Origin: Gammaproteobacteria bacterium
GTDB lineage: Bacteria; Pseudomonadota; Gammaproteobacteria; GCA-002705445; GCA-002716945
Assembly: GCA_002698665.1 (NCBI GenBank)
Contig: NZZP01000029.1
Span: 1 to 35,723, forward strand
Direction of reading: 5' to 3'
Length of the DNA stretch: 35,723 bases
The notes beneath the pieces were generated by a model, which saw only the letters and a program-made list of their open reading frames with translations, was not told where the DNA came from and did not search any database. The position numbers were made by a program, and so were the translations under genes. Shown piece by piece: positions 1-9,199 of this stretch (the first letter of the stretch is position 1; every line of letters begins with the position of its first letter).

Positions 1-843
1 GATGCTGCACATGAATATGCCGAAAAATTATTACAGATAAAGAAACAGGTCAAGAAAAATATTTTAGTTATTATGAGAGTTTATTTTGAAAAGCCAAGAA
101 CGGTAGTTGGTTGGAAAGGCCTTATAAACGATCCTGATTTAGATAATAGTTTTAATATAAACAAAGGCATCAGAATTGCTAGAAAACTTTTAATTGATCT
201 GGCAGAGCTGGGTATGCCTGCCGGACATGAATACCTTGACTTAATCAGCCCTCAATATATTTCTGATGTAATTTGTTGGGGTGCAATTGGAGCAAGAACA
301 ACTGAAAGTCAGAGTCATAGAGAACTAGCATCTGGATTATCTTGTCCTGTTGGTTTCAAGAATGGTACAGACGGCGGTATACAGATTGCAATAGATGCGA
401 TTAAAGCAGCTAGCAAACCACATAATTTTCTATCGGTTACAAAAGAGGGAAAATCTGCAATTTTCTCTACTACTGGTAACAAAGATTGCCACATAATTCT
501 GAGAGGAGGTAAAAATGCTAACTATCAAGCCAGTGATGTTAATCAAGTTGGAAAAGAATTAGATAATAATTCGTTGCCAAAAAATATAATGGTCGATGCT
601 AGCCATGCTAATAGTCAAAAAGATCATACTAAGCAGAAACTAGTTATTGAGGATATCGCTAAACAAATTAAATTAGGCAATAAATCTATATGTGGCGTAA
701 TGTTAGAAAGTAATCTTGTAGAAGGCCGCCAAGATATTAGTGATAAAACTAAATTAGTTTATGGAAAAAGTATCACTGATGCATGTATTGGTTGGGATGA
801 AACGGTTGAGTTAATTAACTTATTAAATAGCGCATTGAAATAA
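1..843 (+). CDS. 3-deoxy-7-phosphoheptulonate (DAHP) synthase, class I (AroF/G/H type), 5'-truncated by the window edge
   Basis: The frame is open from base 1 (DAAHEYAEKLLQIKKQVKKNILVIMRVYFEKPRTVVGWKGLINDPDLD), so the listed ATG at 73 is internal. MRVYFEKPRT.VGWKGLINDP, HRELASGLSCPVGFKNGTDG and DASHANSQKDH are class I DAHP synthase motifs. Confidence 0.95.
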   Translation, partial: DAAHEYAEKLLQIKKQVKKNILVIMRVYFEKPRTVVGWKGLINDPDLDNSFNINKGIRIARKLLIDLAELGMPAGHEYLDLISPQYISDVICWGAIGARTTESQSHRELASGLSCPVGFKNGTDGGIQIAIDAIKAASKPHNFLSVTKEGKSAIFSTTGNKDCHIILRGGKNANYQASDVNQVGKELDNNSLPKNIMVDASHANSQKDHTKQKLVIEDIAKQIKLGNKSICGVMLESNLVEGRQDISDKTKLVYGKSITDACIGWDETVELINLLNSALK

Positions 844-853
844 CTAGATTATT

Positions 854-2149
854 ATGACTATAAGAATAAAATCACTAAATACAAACATGAGTAACTTTGA
901 GAGGCAGTTTTCTTCTTATATTAAGTCTAATAATGCTTTTAACAAGTCAACTCAGGACAAAGTTGATAAAATTGTGAGCACTATTAAAAAAAATGGTGAT
1001 AAAGCTTTACTGAAATATATTAATGAGCTAGATGGGTATAAAGTTCATAACATTAATAGTTGCTTTATATCTCGAGCCCAAATTAAAAAAGCATATAAAT
1101 TTGTTACGAAGCAACAGATTACTGCATTAAGGAAGTCTATAAAGAGAATCAAAGCATTTTCACAAAAACAATTGAGTAGAAGCTGGTCAATTACAAATGA
1201 TGGTTCTATGCTAGGTGAAAAAGTAACAGCTATTAGCTCTGTGGCTATATATGTTCCAGCTGGGAAAGCATCTTACCCATCAACTGTACTTATGAATACT
1301 ATTCCCGCTAAAGTTGCAGGAGTAAAAAATATAATAATGGTTAGCCCAATTGATAAAATTGAAAATCATGCTTTGGCAGTTGTTGCAGCAGATTTATGTG
1401 GAGTCGATAAAATATTACGAATAGGTGGAGCTCATGCGATTGCTGCATTAGCATATGGCACAAAAAAGATTGATCAAGTAGATAAAATCGTTGGTCCGGG
1501 TAATATATATGTCACTCTGGCAAAAAAAATTGTCTATGGAGATGTAGGTATTGATAATATTGCCGGTCCATCAGAAATTGTGATTGTAGCTGATGAGTCA
1601 AATAACCCAGAATGGATTGCTATGGATTTATTTTCTCAAGCTGAACATGATGAGTTAGCGCAACCTATACTAATAAGTAAAAATGCAAAATTACTTAATA
1701 AAGTTAGAGAAGCAATAAAGAATTTACTTCCTTCAATGCCTAGGAAAAAAATAATTTTGAAGTCACTCAATAATAGAGGTTTATTTGTTAAAGTTAAAAA
1801 TTTTAATGAAATTATAAGTATTGTTAATAGAATTGCACCAGAACATTTGGAGATTATGTCTAAAGATTACAAGAAAATATCTAAATTTATTCAAAATGCT
1901 GGAGCAATATTCCTCGGAGAATATAGCACTGAGGCTTTTGGTGATTATTGCGCAGGACCAAATCATGTTTTACCGACATCTGGGTCTGCTCGCTTTTCAT
2001 CACCTCTAGGCGTGTATGATTTCCAAAAACGCTCAAGTCTAATTAAAATTTCTAAGAAAACTGCTGCAGAACTTAGTAAAATTTCATCATCTATAGCAAT
2101 AGCTGAAGGTTTGTACTGTCATGCTATGGCAGCTAAGTATAGAGAATAA
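854..2149 (+). CDS. hisD: Histidinol dehydrogenase
   Basis: 431 aa; motifs VAIYVPAGKASYPSTVLMNTIPAKVAGV, KIVGPGNIYVTLAKK, AGPSEIVIVAD, AEHDELAQ and GDYCAGPNHVLPTSG. Confidence 0.97.
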   Translation: MTIRIKSLNTNMSNFERQFSSYIKSNNAFNKSTQDKVDKIVSTIKKNGDKALLKYINELDGYKVHNINSCFISRAQIKKAYKFVTKQQITALRKSIKRIKAFSQKQLSRSWSITNDGSMLGEKVTAISSVAIYVPAGKASYPSTVLMNTIPAKVAGVKNIIMVSPIDKIENHALAVVAADLCGVDKILRIGGAHAIAALAYGTKKIDQVDKIVGPGNIYVTLAKKIVYGDVGIDNIAGPSEIVIVADESNNPEWIAMDLFSQAEHDELAQPILISKNAKLLNKVREAIKNLLPSMPRKKIILKSLNNRGLFVKVKNFNEIISIVNRIAPEHLEIMSKDYKKISKFIQNAGAIFLGEYSTEAFGDYCAGPNHVLPTSGSARFSSPLGVYDFQKRSSLIKISKKTAAELSKISSSIAIAEGLYCHAMAAKYRE

Positions 2150-2162
2150 CAGAATATATTTA

Positions 2163-3227
2163 TCACTGATAATTCATTTTTGAAACTAGGATGTTAACGT
2201 TGATCAGCCTATCGTCTCTTTGAACACTCATTGTAATAACTTCACCTGGTTTTAAACGGCCAATTATTTTTTGTACTTCTTTAATTTCAGTGACATTTTT
2301 ATTATTTATTTTTTTGATTATATCAAAAACTTTTATACCTCCTTCATCCGCAGGACTATTTGGCATTATACCATTTACTAAAACACCAATACCCTTATAG
2401 TTTTGTTCTGCCGCAATACCTACATACCCTCTAATAACTTCACCATTCTCTATAATTTCTCTGAGTACAAACTCTGCAATATCTATGGGTATCGCAAAAC
2501 CAATACCGTCCGATCCGCCTGATAATGTAATAATTGATGTATTGATGCCTATCAGTTCAGCATTTGAATTAACTAACGCACCACCTGAATTTCCTGGATT
2601 AATTGCTGCATCAGTTTGCACAAATCTCTGATACGAATAAGCATTTGGTTGAATCTCTTTATCTGTAGCCGAAATAATTCCTAAGGTTATAGTCTGGCCA
2701 ACTCCTAAAGGGTTGCCAATTGCAAGAGCTATATCTCCAATACTAATATTTTCTATTTTCCCAAAGGTAATAGGTCTGGTTTTTTTATTAATTTTAAGAA
2801 CCGCTAAGTCTGTTATAGGATCTATACCTATAACTGCAGTGCTATGCTCGTTACCTTCATAATCTTTAACAAGAATCTCATTTGAACCAGCAATTACATG
2901 AAAATTAGTTAATATATGCCCTTGCGAACTTACTACTACGCCTGAACCTTGGCCTGTTGGCGACCTATCTCTTTTTTTCAAAACTCGTTCTCTCGGGTCA
3001 ACAAAATAAATATTATCTCTAGCTGTGGATTTCCTAGTATAAATTGACACCACAGACTGGTTAACCTCATTAAAAACATTAGAATAACTATTGTTGTATC
3101 CTTGTGTTAATGGTTTATTTTCAGCCTGAATAATTTCGATACGATTACCAAATATATTTGGTCCTACTAGGGATATAATCGCTGCAGTTATTACTCCGAC
3201 TACAATGTAAGCTTTAATATCTTTCAT
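2163..3227 (-). CDS. DegS/AlgW-like periplasmic serine protease (N-terminal TM anchor, trypsin domain, one PDZ domain)
   Basis: 354 aa; catalytic triad in NFHVI, TDLAVLK and GNSGGALVN; one C-terminal PDZ domain; N-terminal hydrophobic anchor. It sits beside petABC, as algW does in pseudomonads. Confidence 0.9.
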   Translation of the reverse strand: MKDIKAYIVVGVITAAIISLVGPNIFGNRIEIIQAENKPLTQGYNNSYSNVFNEVNQSVVSIYTRKSTARDNIYFVDPRERVLKKRDRSPTGQGSGVVVSSQGHILTNFHVIAGSNEILVKDYEGNEHSTAVIGIDPITDLAVLKINKKTRPITFGKIENISIGDIALAIGNPLGVGQTITLGIISATDKEIQPNAYSYQRFVQTDAAINPGNSGGALVNSNAELIGINTSIITLSGGSDGIGFAIPIDIAEFVLREIIENGEVIRGYVGIAAEQNYKGIGVLVNGIMPNSPADEGGIKVFDIIKKINNKNVTEIKEVQKIIGRLKPGEVITMSVQRDDRLINVNILVSKMNYQ

Positions 3228-3336
3228 ACATTAACAATCATAATTCATTTAGATTATATTATATATTACTATAAGACTCTTATTAAATTTTGTGTTAGTA
3301 TATACGCGATTGAAAACGAACTTATTTGAGACACTG

Positions 3337-3930
3337 ATGACGGATTCAAAAACACCATCAAATAGAAGGAAATTTTTAAGAAATATAACTCAAGTTATGG
3401 GTGGTGTTGGTGGTATATTTGCACTAATACCATTTTTATCGACCATGTCTCCAAGCGAAAAGGCAAAATCTGCCGGTGCGCCAGTTGAAATAGATATATC
3501 TTCCATGACACCAGGAACATATAAAGTGGTTGAATGGAGAGGTAAGCCTGTTTGGGTAGTTAGGAGAACGCAGGATATGATTGATAATACACTGGAGGAT
3601 AACGAAATATTAAGCGACCCTAAGTCTTTAGAGGATCACCAGCCTGCTTACACGCAGAATAAATTTAGGTCTATAGACCCAGAATTTCTAGTTCTAGTTG
3701 GTGTTTGTACCCATCTAGGTTGCTCACCTCTATACAAACCAAGTTCAAATTCCACAGAGCTCGGAATAGATTGGCAGGGCGGATTTTTTTGCCCATGTCA
3801 TGGTTCTAAGTTTGATTTATCCGGAAGAGTCCATGCAGCAATGCCAGCACCATATAATCTTGAAGTGCCACCGCATCACTTTGCATCAAATACTAAAATA
3901 ATCATTGGCGATGATGGAGATAATATTTAA
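3337..3930 (+). CDS. petA: Ubiquinol-cytochrome c reductase Rieske iron-sulfur subunit
   Basis: CTHLGCSP and CPCHGSKFDLSGRV Rieske motifs; Tat-like NRRKFLRN N-terminus. ATG 3337 (MTDSKTPSNRRKFL) fits better than the track start at 3292. Confidence 0.95.
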   Translation: MTDSKTPSNRRKFLRNITQVMGGVGGIFALIPFLSTMSPSEKAKSAGAPVEIDISSMTPGTYKVVEWRGKPVWVVRRTQDMIDNTLEDNEILSDPKSLEDHQPAYTQNKFRSIDPEFLVLVGVCTHLGCSPLYKPSSNSTELGIDWQGGFFCPCHGSKFDLSGRVHAAMPAPYNLEVPPHHFASNTKIIIGDDGDNI

Positions 3931-5147
3931 TGAATAAGTTTATGAATTGGATTGATCGGAGGTTACCTGTAAGTAATTTTGTAAAGAACCATTTGTCACA
4001 ATATTATGCTCCAAAAAATTTCAATTTTTTCTATTATTTTGGTGCATTAGCAATTTTCATTTTTATATTGCAAATAGTGACTGGTATATTTTTGACAATT
4101 AATTATAAACCTGATGCCGCTCAGGCATTTGCATCTGTGGAATATATAATGAGAGATGTGGAGTGGGGATGGCTTATTAGATACCTTCATTCGACAGGCG
4201 CATCCTTTTTTTTCATAGTTATTTACTTACATATGTTTCGTGCCATGCTCTACGGATCATATAAAAACCCTAGAGAATTACTATGGTTATTTGGTATGTT
4301 AATATTCGTCCTTTTAATGGCTGAAGCATTTATGGGTTATCTATTACCATGGGGACAAATGTCTTACTGGGGCGCTCAAGTCATCATCTCTCTATTTGGA
4401 GCAATACCATACTTTGGAGAGTCATTAGCTTTATGGATAAGAGGTGATTATGTTATTTCGGACGCAACTTTAAACAGATTCTTTGCATTTCATGTTATCG
4501 CTCTACCATTATTACTATTTGCATTAATTTATTTGCATCTTGCAGCTTTACATACAACGGGATCTAATAATCCTGATGGTATTGAAATCAAACAAAATAA
4601 AAATGAAGATGGTATTCCTAAGGATGGCATTCCATTTCATCCATATTACACTGTTAAAGACATATTTGGTCTTTCTGTATTCTTATTAGTGTTTACATTT
4701 ATAGTTTTTTTCATGCCAGAGCTGGGTGGATTCTTTCTTGAAAAAGATAATTTTGTGCCTGCAGATCCATTAAAAACTCCTGAACATATTGTTCCAGTTT
4801 GGTACTTTACACCATTCTATGCAATCCTTAGGGCCATACCTGATAAATTAGGCGGAGTCTTAGCCATGGGTTTAGCAATATTTGTATTATTTCTATTACC
4901 ATGGATTGATAGATGTTCAACAAAGTCCATAAGATATCGTTCTAAAACTTATAAAGTTTTATTATCTCTTTTTGTAATAAGTTTTATCTCATTAGGGTAT
5001 ATTGGGATGAGTGCCGCAACACCTATAATGACATGGATAGGCCGATTTTTTACATTAATTTATTTTGGATTTTTTGTTGCTCTTTATTTTACTAGTGTGA
5101 ACGAAAAAACAAAGGAAGTGCCCGATAGAGTTACAATGCATGATTAG
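3930..5147 (+). CDS. petB: Cytochrome b of the bc1 complex
   Basis: 405 aa multi-TM protein; LHSTGASFFFIVIYLHMFR, GYLLPWGQMSYWGAQV and a PVWYFTPFYAILRAIP (PEWY-equivalent) region. TAATG overlap with petA. Confidence 0.96.
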   Translation: MNKFMNWIDRRLPVSNFVKNHLSQYYAPKNFNFFYYFGALAIFIFILQIVTGIFLTINYKPDAAQAFASVEYIMRDVEWGWLIRYLHSTGASFFFIVIYLHMFRAMLYGSYKNPRELLWLFGMLIFVLLMAEAFMGYLLPWGQMSYWGAQVIISLFGAIPYFGESLALWIRGDYVISDATLNRFFAFHVIALPLLLFALIYLHLAALHTTGSNNPDGIEIKQNKNEDGIPKDGIPFHPYYTVKDIFGLSVFLLVFTFIVFFMPELGGFFLEKDNFVPADPLKTPEHIVPVWYFTPFYAILRAIPDKLGGVLAMGLAIFVLFLLPWIDRCSTKSIRYRSKTYKVLLSLFVISFISLGYIGMSAATPIMTWIGRFFTLIYFGFFVALYFTSVNEKTKEVPDRVTMHD

Positions 5148-5865
5148 ATTACTTACTTTCGTATCCATATTAGTTACATTTAATTTTGCTCAAGCAGCGT
5201 CAAACAATATCCAGCTCAAACCTGTGCTAATTGACTTAAATAATAAAGCGTCACTACAAAGAGGTGCGAAGATTTATGTTAATAATTGCTTAGGGTGTCA
5301 TACACTCAAATACCAAAGATACGTAAAATTTATAGACCATTTATCTCTAACTAAAGAAGAAATAGAAAAAAATTTAATATTTACTACCAATAAAGATGGA
5401 GAGCAAACAAAAATTGGTTCGCTCATTCTAAATTCTGTTAATACAGACACAGCTATTGAGGCGTTTGGAGTGGTGCCACCAGATTTAACATTAATTGCAA
5501 GATCAAGGGGTTCTGAATGGCTTTACACATTCCTTACTTCTTTTTATGAAGATGATAGTAGACCACTTGGTGTGAACAATACATTATACCCAAACGTTGG
5601 CATGCCACATGTGCTGTCATGGATGGAGGGTTTAAAAAAAGCTCAACTTTCTGATAAAGGTCAAATCATATATGCTTATAAAGGGTCAATGACGGCCGAA
5701 GAATATGATTCTACAATTGTAGATTTGGTAAATTTTTTAGTCTATGTATCAGAACCTGCTCAATTAGACAGATATAGAATTGGTTTTTGGGTTATAATCT
5801 TTCTATCATTATTTTCATTTGTTGCATATTTGCTTAAAAATGAATACTGGAAGGATGTAAAGTAA
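5140..5865 (+). CDS. petC: Cytochrome c1
   Basis: CLGCHT heme c motif, VPPDLTLIARSRG, C-terminal TM; overlaps petB by 8 nt. Confidence 0.95.
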   Translation: MIRLLTFVSILVTFNFAQAASNNIQLKPVLIDLNNKASLQRGAKIYVNNCLGCHTLKYQRYVKFIDHLSLTKEEIEKNLIFTTNKDGEQTKIGSLILNSVNTDTAIEAFGVVPPDLTLIARSRGSEWLYTFLTSFYEDDSRPLGVNNTLYPNVGMPHVLSWMEGLKKAQLSDKGQIIYAYKGSMTAEEYDSTIVDLVNFLVYVSEPAQLDRYRIGFWVIIFLSLFSFVAYLLKNEYWKDVK

Positions 5866-5868
5866 AAA

Positions 5869-6483
5869 ATGACCTCTTTAGCAAATAGAAGATCAGCCAT
5901 ATTATTATTTTCTTTACCTGATTGTTTACATAGTCATCGAACAAGGCTAGTAATTAAAGAAAAAGAAATTTCCGCAGAGTTGCATGAAATTGATTTAAGT
6001 AATATTTCTGAAGAAATCAAATTTATTAGTCCTTATGATGATTTTCCAACATTAGTTGACCGAGAGCTTGTCTTGCAAAACTCAAGGGTAATCATAGAAT
6101 ACCTAGACGAGAGGTTCCCGCACCCACCACTATTACCAGTAGATCCGGTACAAAGAGCAAAATTTAGATTAGCACTGGATACTATTGAGCATCAATGGTA
6201 CCCGGAATTTGAAAAAGCATATAAAAATGGTAAATTAGATGACCAGTTTATAGCTAACATAAGCGCATATTTTTTAGAAATCATTCCTTTGATAACTGAT
6301 GGATTTTTCATGAGTGATGATTTTGGTTTAGTTGATTGTAGCCTTGCACCATTATTATGGAGAATCAAGGCATTAGGAATTGATATTAGTGAAAATAAGA
6401 AAGTTATTGATGATTATTCTGATAGAATATTTAACAAAGAATCATTCCAGGCAAGTCTAACAGAAACTGAAAAAGATATGTAA
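5869..6483 (+). CDS. sspA: Stringent starvation protein A (GST-fold)
   Basis: 204 aa; DFPTLVDRELVLQNSRVIIEYLDERFPHPPLLPVDP including the PHP pocket motif; downstream of petABC as in many gamma/betaproteobacteria. Confidence 0.93.
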   Translation: MTSLANRRSAILLFSLPDCLHSHRTRLVIKEKEISAELHEIDLSNISEEIKFISPYDDFPTLVDRELVLQNSRVIIEYLDERFPHPPLLPVDPVQRAKFRLALDTIEHQWYPEFEKAYKNGKLDDQFIANISAYFLEIIPLITDGFFMSDDFGLVDCSLAPLLWRIKALGIDISENKKVIDDYSDRIFNKESFQASLTETEKDM

Positions 6484-7068
6484 TTACTTAGTCAGGTATT
6501 TATCAATACATTCACAAATGGAGTGAATTGATATTAGATGTACTTCTTGAATCCTACTTGTCCTATTGGATGGGACTATGACTGGTAAATCTTTATCACT
6601 TAATAACTTTTTAGCACCCCCACCATCACATCCAGTCATTAAGATAACAGTCATGTTTTTAGCATGAGCAGCTTTAATTGCTTCGATTATATTTTTTGAA
6701 TTTCCACTTGTAGTAAAAGCAATTAAAACATCTGTATCCATGCCAATAGCTTTTATTTGTTTCGAAAATATATATTCATAACCATAATCATTAGCTATGG
6801 ATGTTAATGTCGCTGTATCTGAATTGAGAGATATTGCCGCCAACTCTTCTCTCTCTAATTCAAATCTATTAATAAATTCTGAGGAAATATGTTGTGCATC
6901 CCCAGAGGAGCCACCATTACCACATGCAAGTAATTTTCCATTATTTGATAACATTTTAATAAGAATTGATGTTGCATCATTTAATGCATTGAGTAATGTA
7001 GTTTCAGAAGCAATGCTTACTTTCTGATTTTCCGTAAAATTATTCTTAATAATATCAATATTTTTCAT
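6484..7068 (-). CDS. SIS-domain protein, DiaA/GmhA family (DiaA-like by context)
   Basis: LLACGNGGSSGDAQHISSEFINRFELER, LIAFTTSGNSKNII and a SNRTSRIQEVHL C-terminus. Divergent from rsmI, which matches the diaA neighbourhood in gammaproteobacteria. Confidence 0.85.
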   Translation of the reverse strand: MKNIDIIKNNFTENQKVSIASETTLLNALNDATSILIKMLSNNGKLLACGNGGSSGDAQHISSEFINRFELEREELAAISLNSDTATLTSIANDYGYEYIFSKQIKAIGMDTDVLIAFTTSGNSKNIIEAIKAAHAKNMTVILMTGCDGGGAKKLLSDKDLPVIVPSNRTSRIQEVHLISIHSICECIDKYLTK

Positions 7069-7138
7069 AACTTAAATGTTGGACATTGATTATACTACAT
7101 TATAACCTAGCAAGAATAAACATAATAAATATATAACA

Positions 7139-7963
7139 ATGACTGGCATCTTATACATAGTCTCAACTCCCATAGGCAATCTAGACGATATTACCCTCAG
7201 AGCCTTAGAAGTACTAAAAAATAGTGATTATATTCTTGCAGAAAGTTCTGTCAGAACATCAAAACTTTTAAAACATTATCAGATTAGCAAAAAACTTATT
7301 ACCTTTAATAAAGATAATGAAAAAAGGAAAATATCTAAAATCCAAAAAGACTTAGAGAGCGGCTTGATAATATCACTATTATCAGATGCGGGAACACCAG
7401 CTATATCTGACCCAGGTTTTGAAATTATAAGGAGGGCACAATTATTTTCAGTGGTGCCAATCCCTGGGCCAAGCTCACTCACAACAGCTTTATCAATATC
7501 ACAAATACCAATCAATAAATTTTTATTTCTGGGGTTTTTATCTAAAAAACTATCTGAAAGAAAGAAGCAGTTACAATATTTAGAAAAATATGATGTGCCA
7601 CTAGTAATTTTTGAGAGTAAACATAGGATTAATGGTTTACTTAGTGAACTCATGCTACTTTTTGGTGACAATTTAAAAATATCCATTATGAGAGAATTAA
7701 CTAAGATCCATGAAGAGGTTATTCATGGAAATATCAAAGATATTTTTTCTCAAATAAGTAAAAAACCTTTGGCAGGTGAAATTACTATGATTATTGCTCC
7801 AAATAAATCAGAATTAGTTGAATTGAGTAATTTTGATAAGCAAATTCATGAATTACTTAAAAAATATTCTGTGAGCGAGGTTGTGCAGATAATAAGACTA
7901 TTTAGTGGAATAAGTAAAAAAGAATTATATAAATATGTATTAAACATTAGACAGGAAGCCTAG
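7139..7963 (+). CDS. rsmI: 16S rRNA 2'-O-ribose C1402 methyltransferase
   Basis: LYIVSTPIGNLDDITLRALEVL, LLSDAGTPAISDPG, VPIPGPSSLTTALSIS, FLGFLSKK and RELTKIHEEV. Confidence 0.96.
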   Translation: MTGILYIVSTPIGNLDDITLRALEVLKNSDYILAESSVRTSKLLKHYQISKKLITFNKDNEKRKISKIQKDLESGLIISLLSDAGTPAISDPGFEIIRRAQLFSVVPIPGPSSLTTALSISQIPINKFLFLGFLSKKLSERKKQLQYLEKYDVPLVIFESKHRINGLLSELMLLFGDNLKISIMRELTKIHEEVIHGNIKDIFSQISKKPLAGEITMIIAPNKSELVELSNFDKQIHELLKKYSVSEVVQIIRLFSGISKKELYKYVLNIRQEA

Positions 7964-7976
7964 TCTATCGTACAAT
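7948..7976 (+). promoter_or_regulatory. Candidate sigma70 promoter for carAB inside the 3' end of rsmI
   Basis: TAGACA (7948-7953), 17-nt spacer, TACAAT (7971-7976); each hexamer matches consensus at 5 of 6 positions. Predicted start near 7982-7985. Confidence 0.5.
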
Positions 7977-8008
7977 CTAGTTTTAGATGAAACTAAAAAA
8001 AAACAATC

Positions 8009-8040
8009 AAAGATGACTCGACTGAGCCATCTTTTTTTTT
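8009..8040 (+). terminator. Intrinsic terminator between rsmI and carA (rsmI terminator or carAB attenuator)
   Basis: AAAGATG-A-CTC / gact / GAG-C-CATCTTT stem (7 bp + A.C mismatch + 3 bp, 4-nt loop) followed by a 9-T run (8032-8040). Confidence 0.85.
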
Positions 8041-8056
8041 ATTAAAAATATAAAAT

Positions 8057-9199
8057 TTGAGTAATCCTGAAGCAATATTAATGTTGGCAGATGGGACTAA
8101 GTTCCATGGATACTCAATTGGTATTAAAGGTTTTGCAGTTGGTGAAGTTGTTTTCAACACTTCTATGACAGGTTATCAAGAGATAATTACCGACCCATCG
8201 TATGATAGTCAGATTATCTGTTTTACAAATCCACACATTGGGAATACTGGAATTAATTTTGAAGATTATGAGTCAAATAAAATTTATGCATCTGGAATTA
8301 TTATAAAAGACGAGGATATTGCTTCTCATAATTGGCGTGAAAAAAATTCTTTAACTAATTATTTGAAAGAATCAAATAAATTAGCTATTGCCGGTATAGA
8401 TACAAGAAGATTAACTAAAATCTTAAGGAAAACTGGCTCTCAGAATGCTTGTATAATTACAGACTCCACAGATACAAAAAAAGCAGAAACTAAATTAAAA
8501 GAATTTCATGGCCTAGACAATAAAGATTTAGCTATTAAAGTTACCTCATCGGAACCATATATGTGGAATGAGGGAATAATAAATATTTATAATAATGAAT
8601 CTGAACAATTACCAAAAAAAGAATTCAATGTAGTAGCCTATGATTTTGGCATTAAAAAAAACATTCTAAGGATATTAAATGATCTTGGTTGTAGTTTAAC
8701 CGTGGTACCTGCTGATTATTCTGTTGATAAAGTAATGAATATGAAACCAGATGGTGTTTTCTTATCTAATGGTCCTGGTGACCCTAAAGCATGTAAATAT
8801 GCTATAAAAAATATTCAATACCTTCTTGAAAATGAAATACCTATGTTTGGCATATGCTTAGGCTTTCAACTTCTCGCTTTAGCATCAGGCGCAAAAACAG
8901 TCAAAATGAAATTTGGGCATCATGGCGCTAACCATCCAGTAATGAACTTAATAAATAAAAAAGTTTTTATAACTAGCCAAAATCATGGATTTATGGTGGA
9001 CGATACTTCATTGCCATCTAGTATCAAGAGGACACACGTATCATTATTTGATGGATCTCTTCAAGGTTTTTTAATTAAAAATAAATATTCGCTTGGTTTT
9101 CAGGGTCATCCAGAGGCAAGCCCCGGCCCTCAAGACATACGTTTAATATTTAAAGAATTTTTAATGTTAATGACAGAGAAAAAGAATGCCAAAAAATAA
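8057..9199 (+). CDS. carA: Carbamoyl-phosphate synthase small subunit
   Basis: [51 protein letters not shown] and [12 protein letters not shown]. Probable TTG start at 8057; ATG at 8081 is the alternative. Confidence 0.96.
   Translation: MSNPEAILMLADGTKFHGYSIGIKGFAVGEVVFNTSMTGYQEIITDPSYDSQIICFTNPHIGNTGINFEDYESNKIYASGIIIKDEDIASHNWREKNSLTNYLKESNKLAIAGIDTRRLTKILRKTGSQNACIITDSTDTKKAETKLKEFHGLDNKDLAIKVTSSEPYMWNEGIINIYNNESEQLPKKEFNVVAYDFGIKKNILRILNDLGCSLTVVPADYSVDKVMNMKPDGVFLSNGPGDPKACKYAIKNIQYLLENEIPMFGICLGFQLLALASGAKTVKMKFGHHGANHPVMNLINKKVFITSQNHGFMVDDTSLPSSIKRTHVSLFDGSLQGFLIKNKYSLGFQGHPEASPGPQDIRLIFKEFLMLMTEKKNAKK

Noticed and set aside
1781-2009. Overlapping 61-62 aa ORFs on both strands inside hisD
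   Set aside because: Alternative frames of a conserved gene with no supporting motif.
7079-7106. Possible rsmI promoter and two TATAAT hexamers on the minus strand in the diaA-rsmI gap
   Set aside because: The -35 matches are poor or spacing is off; TATAAT by chance is common in AT-rich DNA. Promoters probably exist here but I cannot place them with confidence.
7279-7686. 135-aa minus-strand ORF inside rsmI
   Set aside because: Antisense to a well-supported rsmI; no start context or motif.
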